Both the position numbers and the translations under genes were made by a program. DNA of 64,000 nucleotides from Chloroflexi bacterium HGW-Chloroflexi-2 (lineage in GTDB: Bacteria; Chloroflexota; Anaerolineae; Anaerolineales; Anaerolineaceae): NCBI GenBank assembly GCA_002840735.1, contig PHBY01000009.1:1-64000 (forward strand). Reading direction: 5' to 3'. The notes beneath the pieces were generated by a model. That model made no database searches. It worked only from the letters and a program-made list of their open reading frames with translations, and was not told the origin of the DNA. Below are positions 37,362-46,815 of the stretch, one piece after another (position 1 is the first letter of the stretch; every line of letters starts with the position of its first letter).

Positions 37362-38357
37362 ATGTTTAATTTAGACATCAAAACAGCAGTTCAAACCGCT
37401 TTTTTCTTAGCAATAATAGGTATTTTATCAAGTTTGTGGTTAATGGTGAAAAATTACAAACTTGCCCAGAAAATGCCTTTCTACCAGAAAAGAGTAAAAA
37501 TGCAATGGAAAGCAGTCCGCTTTTTATTTGTTGGGATTGTTTTTGGTTTTTCTGCCTTCTTTTTTAACAGGTTTGCTGAACCAGCTATTTATTTAATTTT
37601 TCCACCGTCGCCCACCATAACCCTCACTCCTACGATCACGTTGACACCAACGATTACTTTGTCTCCAACGATCACACTTTCGCCAACCGTTACCTATACT
37701 CCAGCAATCAGTCCGACACCATCAATCCCAGGGGAGATTGAAGCTCTGTTTGAAAGCACATTAATTCCAAATCCAGATGCTTTATTCAGTCCAATTGTTT
37801 TTTCCAAAAGCATTGATGAGAATTTACAACCAATTAACCCATCTGAGGAATTTGATCATCCGATATCCATTCTTTATGCTACTTATAGTTATGTAGAAAT
37901 GGTCCCAGGCAGTCAGTGGACATCGATTTGGTATCGACTCAGTGATATGGCTATGTTATGTTATGAAACTGCTCCTTGGAATGGCGGTACAGGAGGATAT
38001 GGTTATACTGAATGTACTCAAGAAGCATCTGAATGGCAACCAGGCTTTTATGAAGTTCAGTTGTTTGTAGGTCCTACCTGGAAAACTTCAGGTCGATTTG
38101 CGATCATTGGAAATCCACCTACAAATACACCAACTCGAACTTCTACGGCTACCATAACAAGAACCTACACACCAACTTCATCCAGGACACCTTTACCTAC
38201 ATTTACGCCAAGTATTACACGAACCCCGACGATTACTCCAACCCCCACTCGCACTCCCACGATTACCAAAACCCCAACCAGAACGTTCACTCCGTCTCCA
38301 ACCCGAACACCAAGACCCACAGATACCAGGTGGCCATCACAGACACCAACACGGTAA
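37362..38357 (+). CDS. Surface protein with two proline/threonine-repeat regions
   Basis: A 331-residue protein with two N-terminal membrane helices (~11-30 and ~53-70), a P/T-rich stretch (81-124, mostly TPTITL units), a folded segment of about 125 residues (126-250) with aromatic-rich strands, and a second P/T-rich tail (251-331) that ends the protein. The folded part has a central Cys pair (Cys200, Cys218) within a Trp/Gly-rich region, as in beta-sandwich domains. Such P/T linkers are common in Anaerolineae secreted proteins and resemble O-glycosylated stalks. Function unknown. It stands alone between a divergent kinase gene and a convergent SPFH gene. Confidence 0.7.
   Translation: MFNLDIKTAVQTAFFLAIIGILSSLWLMVKNYKLAQKMPFYQKRVKMQWKAVRFLFVGIVFGFSAFFFNRFAEPAIYLIFPPSPTITLTPTITLTPTITLSPTITLSPTVTYTPAISPTPSIPGEIEALFESTLIPNPDALFSPIVFSKSIDENLQPINPSEEFDHPISILYATYSYVEMVPGSQWTSIWYRLSDMAMLCYETAPWNGGTGGYGYTECTQEASEWQPGFYEVQLFVGPTWKTSGRFAIIGNPPTNTPTRTSTATITRTYTPTSSRTPLPTFTPSITRTPTITPTPTRTPTITKTPTRTFTPSPTRTPRPTDTRWPSQTPTR
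37602..37733 (+). repeat. Proline/threonine-coding tandem repeat, copy 1
   Basis: In-frame near-repeats encode TPTITL/SPTITL units within the surface protein (residues 81-124). Codon choice varies between copies, so the repeat is conserved at protein level and only roughly at DNA level. Confidence 0.8.
38112..38354 (+). repeat. Proline/threonine-coding tandem repeat, copy 2
   Basis: In-frame units encoding TPTRT/TPTIT with frequent Arg form residues 251-331 of the surface protein, up to its stop. Arg occurs in this copy but not in the first, so the two stretches differ in charge. Confidence 0.8.
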
Positions 38358-38456
38358 TAAAATTTCCTTACGGGAATAGCCACACCCATGTATAAATTTT
38401 GGGCAACGTTTGTTTTTCGACTGCTTTAATAATTGGGTTGGTGAGAGAATGGACTT

Positions 38457-40124
38457 TTATTGATTGTCTTTTCTCTGATTTTCTCCATTATCTTCGCTGT
38501 CATCAATTTCAGAATCGCCCAGGAAAAGTGCCTGTTCTTTCAATAAACTCATTTGATATTTTCGGATATGGAACAGGGCTCGCTCGATTTGTACTGGTAC
38601 TCTTCCTTTTTTCTTTAAATATAAATCTCGCGCACCCCATAACTTTGAATTATATTCATTGATTAATTCATTAACTATTTCGAGGTTTGATTTGCCGTTT
38701 TCTCTTTTATGGATAAAAGAAATTATTGGCGTAATCTGGATATTCTTTGCCAAATTTTGTTTTCTATTTTGGGTAAAGATAGCTGATAGCACTTTTGGGT
38801 TGAGTTTCAGGGCATTTTCGCTGGAAATTTTCCAGGCATTAATATATTGTTCAGGGACAATTTTGGAAGATGAATGCCAGGTACCAACATTGATCCATTC
38901 AAGTCTCATCCCGTACTTTTGTGCTTTACTTTGAAATGAACTGGTTAAATTTTCATAAAACAGATTTGATAATGCAGTACGCGGAATAAGTTCTGGAATA
39001 TTGCCACCTTTATTGATGAATAGTTTTGAATACCTTTTGTTGTTTAGATGTGTCTTTTTATAATAAATGGGTTTGTTATTTGGAGAATCAATTTTGAGTT
39101 TCCTGATCAACACACGATTTACTTTGTACCTTCGTGTGTGAGCCCAATTTTTTCTAATTTTCTTTGCAATTTTATTTTGATTTTGTAATAATAAATTAAT
39201 TTCTGGCGCGCCTGGAGATGACAATAACTCACTCAGTAAGTGATGGTTAATGTAGTTTGTTAATTCTTTTCTTACCATATCTATTAGTGAGGTAGTCCAG
39301 AGTCCAGATCCTTGCTGATATACTAACCAATAAATTGATTCTTCATTAAATGGATACGGTTTGGTTATCGAAACCTGATTAGGATTCCGGAAAACACTAA
39401 AGATTAATCGAATATCTTTAATTTCGATGGGGATTCCATCCATTGTTCTTGCTGAAATATCCAATTTCGATGTTTGATCTCTTAAATCAATGATTTTTCG
39501 AATTCTTTCGAAGCTTTCTAATTCAATTGGTTTTTCTGTAGTCGGACCAACAATTCTTGGGGATCCATTAATTTTTTCAAACACAACAGCATTTTCAAGA
39601 TTGATCAGAACTTTCCCAGGACCGCCAATTCTATAAATTGGCGAAGTTTGATCCTCTGATCGGACCTGGGCATTTTCAATATGAATCTGATAATAAACGG
39701 GGAATGAAAAGGCAGATTGCTTGATGTATTTTTCTGAAATTGTTATATCTTTTATGTCAAAAATGTCTGCCAGATAGATTGATGCTAAATTAGCGGCAAT
39801 ATGATAACCCATGAAAAATGAAAACATTACAAGTAACACATTCCACGCTAATAAAAGTTCGATGATATTAACTACCGTAGAAATAATAGGGTAAGGAATT
39901 GCATATAAAAAATCGAGCCAGGGATAATCGATTTCACCAGGTTGATTAAACGTAAAAGCGCAAATCAACCATGTAAGAATAAAAAGAAATTGAATAAAAA
40001 AGGATCGAACTTTACCAGATTTGGAGCTGGTAGAAAAAATTGAGTTGAGTAATGAATCCAAATATTCGATGAAAAAATTCGATGTTCTTTCGTAATCTTT
40101 TTCAAGATGTGAATTCTGATTCAT
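38457..40124 (-). CDS. SPFH/band-7-like membrane protein, copy B
   Basis: A 555-residue protein with two or three N-terminal helices (~40-135) followed by a band-7-like domain: FPVYYQIHIENAQ, then YRIGGPGKVLINLENAVVFEK, IDLRDQTSKLDISARTMDGIPIEIKDIRLIFSV. The rest is charged and helical. The order resembles stomatin/prohibitin-like proteins that form membrane-bound rings, but I recognise no named family. I chose ATG 40124 because AAGGAG lies seven bases upstream and the ATG overlaps the stop of the preceding gene by four bases. It is co-transcribed with copy A, and the tail is unusually long. Confidence 0.6.
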   Translation of the reverse strand: MNQNSHLEKDYERTSNFFIEYLDSLLNSIFSTSSKSGKVRSFFIQFLFILTWLICAFTFNQPGEIDYPWLDFLYAIPYPIISTVVNIIELLLAWNVLLVMFSFFMGYHIAANLASIYLADIFDIKDITISEKYIKQSAFSFPVYYQIHIENAQVRSEDQTSPIYRIGGPGKVLINLENAVVFEKINGSPRIVGPTTEKPIELESFERIRKIIDLRDQTSKLDISARTMDGIPIEIKDIRLIFSVFRNPNQVSITKPYPFNEESIYWLVYQQGSGLWTTSLIDMVRKELTNYINHHLLSELLSSPGAPEINLLLQNQNKIAKKIRKNWAHTRRYKVNRVLIRKLKIDSPNNKPIYYKKTHLNNKRYSKLFINKGGNIPELIPRTALSNLFYENLTSSFQSKAQKYGMRLEWINVGTWHSSSKIVPEQYINAWKISSENALKLNPKVLSAIFTQNRKQNLAKNIQITPIISFIHKRENGKSNLEIVNELINEYNSKLWGARDLYLKKKGRVPVQIERALFHIRKYQMSLLKEQALFLGDSEIDDSEDNGENQRKDNQ

Positions 40125-41494
40125 GTAAGATCTCCTTGAGATCTTACCCACTCAATCAGATCTGATATATCTTTATATTCACTTCCTAACAATGAGGATA
40201 ACTCTGGATCTTGCGAAATCGTGTCCAGATTTCCTTTTAGTAGGGAGATTAATAATTCTTTCGAATCCAATTGAGTTGTTTCTGGGTATGAACCCAGATG
40301 TTTTGAAGTTCCATACGCGTAATCCATTAATGCCTGGTCTTGACCCGAAAGTGATTGTATTGCTTGTTCTTGCTCCACAATTTTTTTCTGCCTGTTTGCC
40401 ACTTCCATCCAGGATGTTCTCCACCGGGTACTTAATTCCTCTTCAATTTGGGCTGGAAATCGTAAGTTTGTAATAGTTAAATCTATAAATTTAATCCCTC
40501 TTTTCTTTAATAAATCATATTCTTTACTAAACACAGTTTCATTTAATTCTTTACCATAACTGTCAATTTGATAATAATGGGATTGTGTAAGTCTTCGTTT
40601 TATTTGAGTAGATATTAAATCTAATAGGTTGATCTCTGATTTTGTTAACGGAAAAATTTCGTTCAGGGTATATTTTGAAATGTACTCGCGAAGTATATCG
40701 ATAGTGAGATTGACAGGGTACCATTTCCAACTTGTTATTCTGTCAGGATTATCATCTGGTTTTTCGAAGTTTACGCTTTGTCCAATGATGACTTTTTCTA
40801 CTGATTTGGGATTGAATCCAAATGCTGAATTGCCTTCACCTGGGTTAGCATCTAACTTGAAACGTACAGTTAGATTGATGCAAATCTGAATTCCATCTCT
40901 TGTCACTGCAAGTGTCTCGTTTCTTCTGGCGATTCTAGCTTCATATGAAGCAGTTGATTCGCCTTTTTGAAGCGGCGCAAACGGATCTTCTTCCTGTCTC
41001 GGACCAACGCTCTGGGATTGAATATGTAAATCAACAATTCCTGCGATAATGTCATTTCGCTCTGTAAATGCTATACCTGGTCCAATAGCTCCTTTGTATT
41101 TCACGGGTGTTCTTAATACAGCAGCACTGGCGGTGTCTAAAATGACTACACCAGGTCCTTTCTTTGATCGATCAATTCTTCTTTCTCTAAGTTCACCATT
41201 TTCAATAAAAAACGCAGGTCCGTGATCTCCTAGGAGATATAAGATTAATTGTTGGACTGCCTTAATTCTTTCAGGAAGATTTAATACTGGCAAAATAAAT
41301 TGACCGAAAAATATCAAAAAAATTGCAAGGCTAAAGAAAAATATTAATAATGCCAATATTCCAAATCCAAAATTGGACCGGATGGCACCATTGATGTTAA
41401 TTCCGGCAATCAAAATTAGAATATAAAATAGAAAATAAAAAAATATTTTATTGTAATTTTTATTAATTGATGTTTTTTTATGTTTGGCAGTCAT
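40121..41494 (-). CDS. SPFH/band-7-like membrane protein, copy A
   Basis: A 457-residue protein. Two N-terminal helices (~15-75) precede a band-7-like region: GDHGPAFFIENGELRERRIDRSKKGPGVVILDTASAAVLRT, followed by IDLHIQSQS, AVTRDGIQICINLTVRFKLDA and an extended helical stretch with GIKFIDLTITNLRFPAQIEEEL and EQEQAIQSLSGQ. The final part ends with a short acidic tail. Such proteins oligomerise at membranes and recruit proteases or kinases. It overlaps copy B by four bases. Partner and substrate are unknown; the two genes look specific to this lineage, but I cannot check that here. Confidence 0.62.
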   Translation of the reverse strand: MTAKHKKTSINKNYNKIFFYFLFYILILIAGININGAIRSNFGFGILALLIFFFSLAIFLIFFGQFILPVLNLPERIKAVQQLILYLLGDHGPAFFIENGELRERRIDRSKKGPGVVILDTASAAVLRTPVKYKGAIGPGIAFTERNDIIAGIVDLHIQSQSVGPRQEEDPFAPLQKGESTASYEARIARRNETLAVTRDGIQICINLTVRFKLDANPGEGNSAFGFNPKSVEKVIIGQSVNFEKPDDNPDRITSWKWYPVNLTIDILREYISKYTLNEIFPLTKSEINLLDLISTQIKRRLTQSHYYQIDSYGKELNETVFSKEYDLLKKRGIKFIDLTITNLRFPAQIEEELSTRWRTSWMEVANRQKKIVEQEQAIQSLSGQDQALMDYAYGTSKHLGSYPETTQLDSKELLISLLKGNLDTISQDPELSSLLGSEYKDISDLIEWVRSQGDLT

Positions 41495-41516
41495 TTCTAA
41501 TATTCTATACTATTTT

Positions 41517-41544
41517 TTGACATTCGAGAAAAAATAACTATGTT
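41517..41544 (+). promoter_or_regulatory. Candidate promoter of the proline dehydrogenase gene
   Basis: Perfect -35 TTGACA (41517-41522), 16-base spacer, and a weak -10 TATGTT (41539-41544). It would give a leader of about 46 bases before ATG 41598. Confidence 0.4.
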
Positions 41545-41597
41545 CTCTCCAAATGTAGTAAGATAAAATCTAATAAAAATGAACACATGAGGTGGTA

Positions 41598-42554
41598 ATG
41601 TTTAGAGCGATTTTCATTTTTCTATCAAAGGCTTTTTGGGCACAAAAATTAATCATGAATTGGAAATTTGCATGGCGAGTTGCCTCAAGATTTATTGCTG
41701 GCATCAATATTGTCGATGTAATTAAAGTGGTCAAGAACTTAAATGATCAAGGATTAAATGTTACAATAGATCATTTGGGTGAAAACGCAATAACTGTTGA
41801 GGACACATTAGCAGCTACTAAGGAGGTAATTGACTTATTAGAAGCCATTAATCATTATGATGTTCATGCGAATGTTTCTATTAAATTAACACAATTCGGG
41901 TTGAATATTGACAATGAGTTATGTAAATCCAACCTTCAAAATATTTTTGAACAAGCAAAAAATAAGCAGAATTTTGTACGAATCGATATGGAAGATAGTT
42001 CAATAACCCAAGAAACATTAGATGTTGTCTATTGGTTGAAGCAGGCTTATTCTGGAGTTGGCACTGTAATTCAAAGTTATTTATTTAGAAGTGAAAAAGA
42101 TGTGACGGAGTTAACTAACGAATGTATTCCTGTTCGGATGGTCAAAGGAGCCTACAAAGAGCCTGCAAAAGTCGCATTTCTTAAAAAGAATGATGTGGAT
42201 AAAAATTTTGATCACCTTACAAAAATTTGTCTGGATAAAATTAGTTATTGTAATTATGCTGAAATTAGTAATGATGGTAGATTTCCTCCATTAATTGCGA
42301 TTGCCTCTCACGATGAATTGCGGATCGAGAATGCTATTCATTATGCAAATACGAAGGATCTTTCAAAAAAGACCTATGAAATTCAAATGCTTTATGGAAT
42401 TCGTCGAGATTTACAAAAGAAGTATTCGGAGCAAGGCTATTCTGTTCGAGTCTATGTTCCGTATGGAACACATTGGTATCCTTATTTTATGAGAAGGTTG
42501 GCAGAACGTCCGGCGAATGTTTGGTTTTTCTTTTCAAATTTTTTTAGGAAGTGA
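41598..42554 (+). CDS. Proline dehydrogenase, stand-alone
   Basis: A 318-residue flavoprotein of the PutA/PRODH barrel. Diagnostic segments: IDHLGENA, NVSIKLTQFGLNID, VRIDMEDSS, GTVIQSYLFRSEKDV, VRMVKGAYKEP, IASHDELRIENAI, YEIQMLYGIRRD and VYVPYGTHWYPYFMRRLAERPANV, the last holding the substrate-binding RR pair. It oxidises proline to pyrroline-5-carboxylate and passes electrons to the membrane quinone pool. The length is typical of monofunctional enzymes; the P5C dehydrogenase partner is not in the window. I placed the start at ATG 41598, with GAGG five bases upstream, rather than GTG 41592. Confidence 0.9.
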   Translation: MFRAIFIFLSKAFWAQKLIMNWKFAWRVASRFIAGINIVDVIKVVKNLNDQGLNVTIDHLGENAITVEDTLAATKEVIDLLEAINHYDVHANVSIKLTQFGLNIDNELCKSNLQNIFEQAKNKQNFVRIDMEDSSITQETLDVVYWLKQAYSGVGTVIQSYLFRSEKDVTELTNECIPVRMVKGAYKEPAKVAFLKKNDVDKNFDHLTKICLDKISYCNYAEISNDGRFPPLIAIASHDELRIENAIHYANTKDLSKKTYEIQMLYGIRRDLQKKYSEQGYSVRVYVPYGTHWYPYFMRRLAERPANVWFFFSNFFRK

Positions 42555-42639
42555 GAATCAGCAGTTTATCAAATTTATTGTTCACAAATGCTGGTATGAT
42601 TCTGGATTGATCAGTAAGATTGATTGAAAACCAATCAGC

Positions 42640-42669
42640 TTGTCAATTTAAGATACTGTGAAATATAGA
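42640..42669 (+). promoter_or_regulatory. Candidate promoter of the ubiA-like/moeA unit
   Basis: -35 TTGTCA (42640-42645), 18-base spacer, -10 TATAGA (42664-42669). Transcription would begin near 42676, about 17 bases before the TTG start. Confidence 0.4.
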
Positions 42670-42692
42670 AAATATTTTGAGAGTGTTAAATT

Positions 42693-43577
42693 TTGGAAGA
42701 ATATAAAGTTTACAAAAAAATCAGGGATTGTATCAATATTAGACTAATCTTTTTCTCAGTCATAGCGTATGCAATTGGAGCGGGATTAGTTTCCTACATT
42801 GGAAGAGGAATTGACCTCCATATATTGTTGTTAGGATTGATTATCGTCATACTTTTCCGGCTTAGTACAGATTCATTATCCTGTTTTTTCAATTTAAGTG
42901 AGACTTACAATAAGAAAAGATCACCCAACTTAACCCTTCTCAGGAATAGCCTCCTTATTTTGTCTTTATCGTTATTGACTATCGGTGCAATTCTTTCTGT
43001 TTTGTTATATTCAAGGGCAAAATCAAGTTTAGTCCTGTGGGTATTTTTAGGTATTTTTTTTATAATTCTAATTTTATCTGCAATTCCTCCCTTCTTTTTA
43101 AATAAGAAAGGATATGGAGGTTTTTTTGCTACAATCAGTATCGTCGCTTTAGCACCGTCATTCGCATATATTTTGCAAATAAATGAACTTCACAATACAT
43201 TATTTTTGATTACTTTTCCTGCTTTTTTTCTCTTATTGGCATATTTTCTGGCTCAATCTTTAGAAAATTATTTTGAAGATAATAAGAATCAAAATCATAC
43301 CCTTATGACTGTGTTGGGCTGGAAGTTAGGCATGCGAATCCACAATTATTTTGTCTTACTGACTTATCTTCTATACGGATTAGCTTCTATATTCGGTTTG
43401 TCTGGAATTTTGACATTACCAGCCTGGTTCTCACTTCCTATAGCTGGGATACAATTTTGGGAAATGTGGCGAATTGGAGAAGGTTACAAACCCAGGTGGA
43501 AATTATTAAAACTATCTTCTTTAGGTTCAATCAGTGTCTTAGCGTACTTTTATATTTTTATATTATGGTTGAGGTAA
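42693..43577 (+). CDS. UbiA-like membrane protein, divergent
   Basis: A 294-residue protein with about eight membrane helices. The loop ENYFEDNKNQNHTLMTVLGWKLGMRIHNYF resembles the second Asp-rich motif of MenA-like UbiA prenyltransferases (N-x-x-D-...-K-TL...LG). In the first motif region NLSETYNKK replaces the usual NDYFDxxxD, so only part of the metal-binding set remains. It may be a diverged prenyltransferase or a non-catalytic relative. The start is TTG at 42693. It is four bases upstream of moeA, suggesting one transcript, though no link between prenylation and molybdenum cofactor is known. Confidence 0.5.
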   Translation: MEEYKVYKKIRDCINIRLIFFSVIAYAIGAGLVSYIGRGIDLHILLLGLIIVILFRLSTDSLSCFFNLSETYNKKRSPNLTLLRNSLLILSLSLLTIGAILSVLLYSRAKSSLVLWVFLGIFFIILILSAIPPFFLNKKGYGGFFATISIVALAPSFAYILQINELHNTLFLITFPAFFLLLAYFLAQSLENYFEDNKNQNHTLMTVLGWKLGMRIHNYFVLLTYLLYGLASIFGLSGILTLPAWFSLPIAGIQFWEMWRIGEGYKPRWKLLKLSSLGSISVLAYFYIFILWLR

Positions 43578-43581
43578 AAAA

Positions 43582-44823
43582 ATGCCCGAATTTTTGGAAT
43601 TATTAACACCGGAAGAAGGAATTAGTAAATTATTACAACACATGGAATTGGTTGTGTTTCGCTCTGAAAATATCAGAACCGAAAATGGATTAAACAGGAT
43701 TTTAGCAGGAAATATAAATTCAGATGAGGATATTCCAGCATTTACAAGAAGTACTGTCGATGGTTTTGCAGTGATTGGTAAAGACACGTTTGGCGCGTCG
43801 GAGGTTTTACCTGCGATTTTTGAAGTGGTTGGTGAAATTCAAATGGGAAAACCTGCAGACATCCAAATTAACAAAGGTCAAGCTTGTTTAATCCATACAG
43901 GTGGCATGTTACCAGCCGGTGCTGATGCAGTGGTAATGGTTGAAAATACTCAGTATTCCAATTCTAAAGAGATTGAAGTGTACAGGGCTGTTCCTTCCGG
44001 GGAGAATGTAATTCTAAAGGGTGAAGATATCATGAAAGGAGATATTGTCCTTCAGAAAGGAATAAAGATACGAGCAAGTGAGATCGGCGCTCTCATGGCT
44101 CTTGGCATTACGGAAATCGAGGTATATGACTTGCCAAGAGTTGGAATTTTGTCGACGGGCGATGAAATTATCCCACCGCATAATCTGCCTGAACTTGGTC
44201 AAATTAGAGATATTAATTCGTATTCTTTGAGTGCAATTGTAGAAAAATTTGGAGGAATTCCGAAATGTTATCCGATTATTCAAGATGATAAATCTAAATT
44301 ACTCAATAGTCTCAGAATTGCACATGAAGAAAATGATCTGATTATTGTTACCGCCGGATCTTCAGCAAGTGTTCGAGACCTGACCGCTGACGCAATCAAT
44401 GAATTAGGATCTCCAGGTGTATTGGTGCATGGAATCAATGTGCGGCCAGGAAAACCTACGATATTAGCATATGCAAACGGTAAACCCATTATTGGTTTAC
44501 CAGGAAATCCGGTGAGTGCATTTGTTATCGCGCATTTATTACTACGCTGTATCATGCCCAAATTGAGAGGAGAGGTAAAAACATTTGAAACTCAGATAAT
44601 GAAAGGGATGATTACAATAAACATATCTTCTGCAGCAGGTAGAGAGGATTGGGTGCCAGTCAGATTGCTTGAGGAAGAAAATAATGGATTGAAATTGGTA
44701 GAACCGATTTTTTATAAAAGCAATTTAATATTTTCTCTTATTGACGCCATAGGACTGGCAAGAATTGCGCCAGAAGTAACGGGACTTGAAGCAAATTCTG
44801 AAGTTGAAATCTTATTAATTTAA
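43582..44823 (+). CDS. moeA: Molybdopterin molybdenumtransferase MoeA
   Basis: A 413-residue protein of standard MoeA length. It has the PAFTRSTVDGFAV motif near residues 53-65, the GGMLPAGADAVVMVE segment, VGILSTGDEI in domain III, TAGSSASVRDLT, and GLPGNPVSAF. It inserts molybdate into adenylylated molybdopterin. GAGGT lies eight bases before the ATG. A second MoeA-like gene starts ten bases after the stop; both may serve the formate dehydrogenase gene near the window's right end. Confidence 0.92.
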   Translation: MPEFLELLTPEEGISKLLQHMELVVFRSENIRTENGLNRILAGNINSDEDIPAFTRSTVDGFAVIGKDTFGASEVLPAIFEVVGEIQMGKPADIQINKGQACLIHTGGMLPAGADAVVMVENTQYSNSKEIEVYRAVPSGENVILKGEDIMKGDIVLQKGIKIRASEIGALMALGITEIEVYDLPRVGILSTGDEIIPPHNLPELGQIRDINSYSLSAIVEKFGGIPKCYPIIQDDKSKLLNSLRIAHEENDLIIVTAGSSASVRDLTADAINELGSPGVLVHGINVRPGKPTILAYANGKPIIGLPGNPVSAFVIAHLLLRCIMPKLRGEVKTFETQIMKGMITINISSAAGREDWVPVRLLEEENNGLKLVEPIFYKSNLIFSLIDAIGLARIAPEVTGLEANSEVEILLI

Positions 44824-44833
44824 GGATACTCAC

Positions 44834-46792
44834 ATGACAATATACTTACACGACATACCCTTACAAGATGCACAGAAACGATTTTACGAAGCTTTAGATA
44901 AATTTAAACTGCGAGGTTCTTTAGATACTGAGACATTAGAACTTAATGAGAATCTCGTTGGGAGAGTCCTGGCAAAACCTATTTGGGCAAAGATTTCTTC
45001 CCCTCATTATCATGCTTCAGCTATGGATGGTTTTGCAATCAAATCAGAGGAAATCCAGAATGCAATGCCAACCAAGCCTATTATATTACGCATAGATGAA
45101 CAAGCTATCTACGTTGATACTGGTGATCCAATTCCTGATTGGGCAAATTGTGTGATGCCAATCGAAAATACGGAAGCAATAAACGCAAATGGGGAAATCG
45201 TCTCCAATAAAAGAAATCCTTATGCAATCAGAGTTCGAAATTCATTAACTCCCTGGTCATATGTCAGACCCATGGGTGAGGATATCGTAGCTACAGAACT
45301 CGTTTTACCTGCGAATCGAATTTTAATACCCGTTGATCTTGGTGCTATTGCAGCATGTGGACAAACTCAAGTTGAAGTCGTTAAGAAACCAGTTGTGTCC
45401 ATTTTACCAACCGGAACTGAATTGGTTCGGGTTGGTGAAGCGATTAAGGTAGGAGATATCATTGAGTACAATTCGATAGTTTTGGCTGCACAAATAATTA
45501 GTTGGGGCGGGGAGGCGATTCGTTTTCCAATTACAAAAGATAATTTTGAAGATCTTTGTACTCAGGTTTTGGTCGCCGCGGATCGTTCAGACCTGATCCT
45601 CATAAATGCAGGATCTTCTGCGGGTTCAGAAGATTTTTCATCAAAAGTTATTGAGAAACTGGGTGAAGTTTACGTTCATGGGGTGGCTGTTCGACCTGGA
45701 CATCCGGTAATTCTTGGTATGATATTTACGGAAAATGGTAAAAAGGTTCCAATAATTGGAGTTCCTGGTTATCCGGTATCAGCTGCTCTGACGGGGGAGA
45801 TTTTTGTTAAACCACTAATCCAAGAATGGACTGGAAAGAATGATCAGGAACATGAATCGATTGAAGCAGAATTAACTCGAAAAATTACCTCACCAGCTGG
45901 CGACGATGATTACGTCAGGGTTGTTACTGCGAAAGTGGGAGATAGAATATTGGCAGCTCCGCTTTCGCGTGGGGCAGGAGTCATAACATCGATGGTAAGG
46001 TCGGATGGATATGCAATTGTTCCGAGAGGAATTCAAGGTAAAGAAGCCGGGGATAAAATAACCGTCATTCTAAATAAAAATAAACGTGTCATCGATGAAA
46101 CATTACTTGTGATTGGCTCTCATGATCTCACATTGGATTTATTAGCCGAATACCTGTCCTTAAGAGGAAAGCGTCTGGTTTCTGCTAATGTAGGAAGTTT
46201 GGGTGGTTTAATTTCCCTTAATCGTGGAGAAGCGCACTTTTCAGGTTCCCATCTATTTGATCCAACAAATGCTACATACAATAAAAGTTATGTTGAGAAA
46301 TATGTTAAGAACTTTAATGCTGTGATAATTCCCTGGGTATATCGAGAACAAGGATTAATGGTTCAAAAGGGGAATCCGAAAAATATAACCTCATTGGAAG
46401 ATCTAAAACGCTCGGATGTTAGCTACATAAATCGACAACGGGGAGCAGGAACCAGAATATTATTGGATTATTACCTGGATAAAATGGGAATTGATATTTC
46501 TCTCATTCGAGGATATGAGGAAGAAGAATTCACACACTTAAACGTTGCTGCATCCATTAAGTCCCTCAGAGCAGATACTGGATTGGGTATTACTGCTGCC
46601 GCACGAGCTTTAGATTTAGATTTTATTCCACTTTTCAAAGAAAGATACGATTTAATTGTGCCAGAAAAAATTTATCAATCTGAAATATTTAAACCTGTAT
46701 TATTGGCTATGAACGATGATGAATTTCGATCACGTGTACAATCTTTAGATGGATATGACGTATCATGTATGGGTACAGAATTGATACAATAG
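44834..46792 (+). CDS. MoeA fused to a PBP-like substrate-binding domain
   Basis: A 652-residue fusion. Residues ~1-415 are MoeA-like (HYHASAMDGFAIKS, DPIPDWANCVMPIE, SILPTGTELVRVGE, NAGSSAGSEDF, VPGYPVSAAL). The remaining ~230 residues are a periplasmic-binding-protein-like domain of the LysR/ModE-associated type: VIGSHDLTLDLLAEYL, VGSLGGLISLNRGEAHFSGSHLFDP, NRQRGAGTRILLDYYL, GLGITAAARAL. Such fusions occur in archaea and deep-branching bacteria; the added domain is thought to bind a small anion such as molybdate or tungstate. It follows moeA by ten bases with AAGGA before the ATG. Confidence 0.88.
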   Translation: MTIYLHDIPLQDAQKRFYEALDKFKLRGSLDTETLELNENLVGRVLAKPIWAKISSPHYHASAMDGFAIKSEEIQNAMPTKPIILRIDEQAIYVDTGDPIPDWANCVMPIENTEAINANGEIVSNKRNPYAIRVRNSLTPWSYVRPMGEDIVATELVLPANRILIPVDLGAIAACGQTQVEVVKKPVVSILPTGTELVRVGEAIKVGDIIEYNSIVLAAQIISWGGEAIRFPITKDNFEDLCTQVLVAADRSDLILINAGSSAGSEDFSSKVIEKLGEVYVHGVAVRPGHPVILGMIFTENGKKVPIIGVPGYPVSAALTGEIFVKPLIQEWTGKNDQEHESIEAELTRKITSPAGDDDYVRVVTAKVGDRILAAPLSRGAGVITSMVRSDGYAIVPRGIQGKEAGDKITVILNKNKRVIDETLLVIGSHDLTLDLLAEYLSLRGKRLVSANVGSLGGLISLNRGEAHFSGSHLFDPTNATYNKSYVEKYVKNFNAVIIPWVYREQGLMVQKGNPKNITSLEDLKRSDVSYINRQRGAGTRILLDYYLDKMGIDISLIRGYEEEEFTHLNVAASIKSLRADTGLGITAAARALDLDFIPLFKERYDLIVPEKIYQSEIFKPVLLAMNDDEFRSRVQSLDGYDVSCMGTELIQ

Positions 46793-46815
46793 CTTTACAT
46801 TAATAGGAGGAATAT

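Noticed and set aside
37602-38354. CRISPR array or other non-coding repeat array
   Set aside because: The repeats are in frame, encode Thr-Pro units and have no spacers of constant length.
38399-38662. 87-codon plus-strand frame over the end of the SPFH-like gene
   Set aside because: It overlaps the stop of a better-supported minus-strand gene and has no recognisable domain or good start context.
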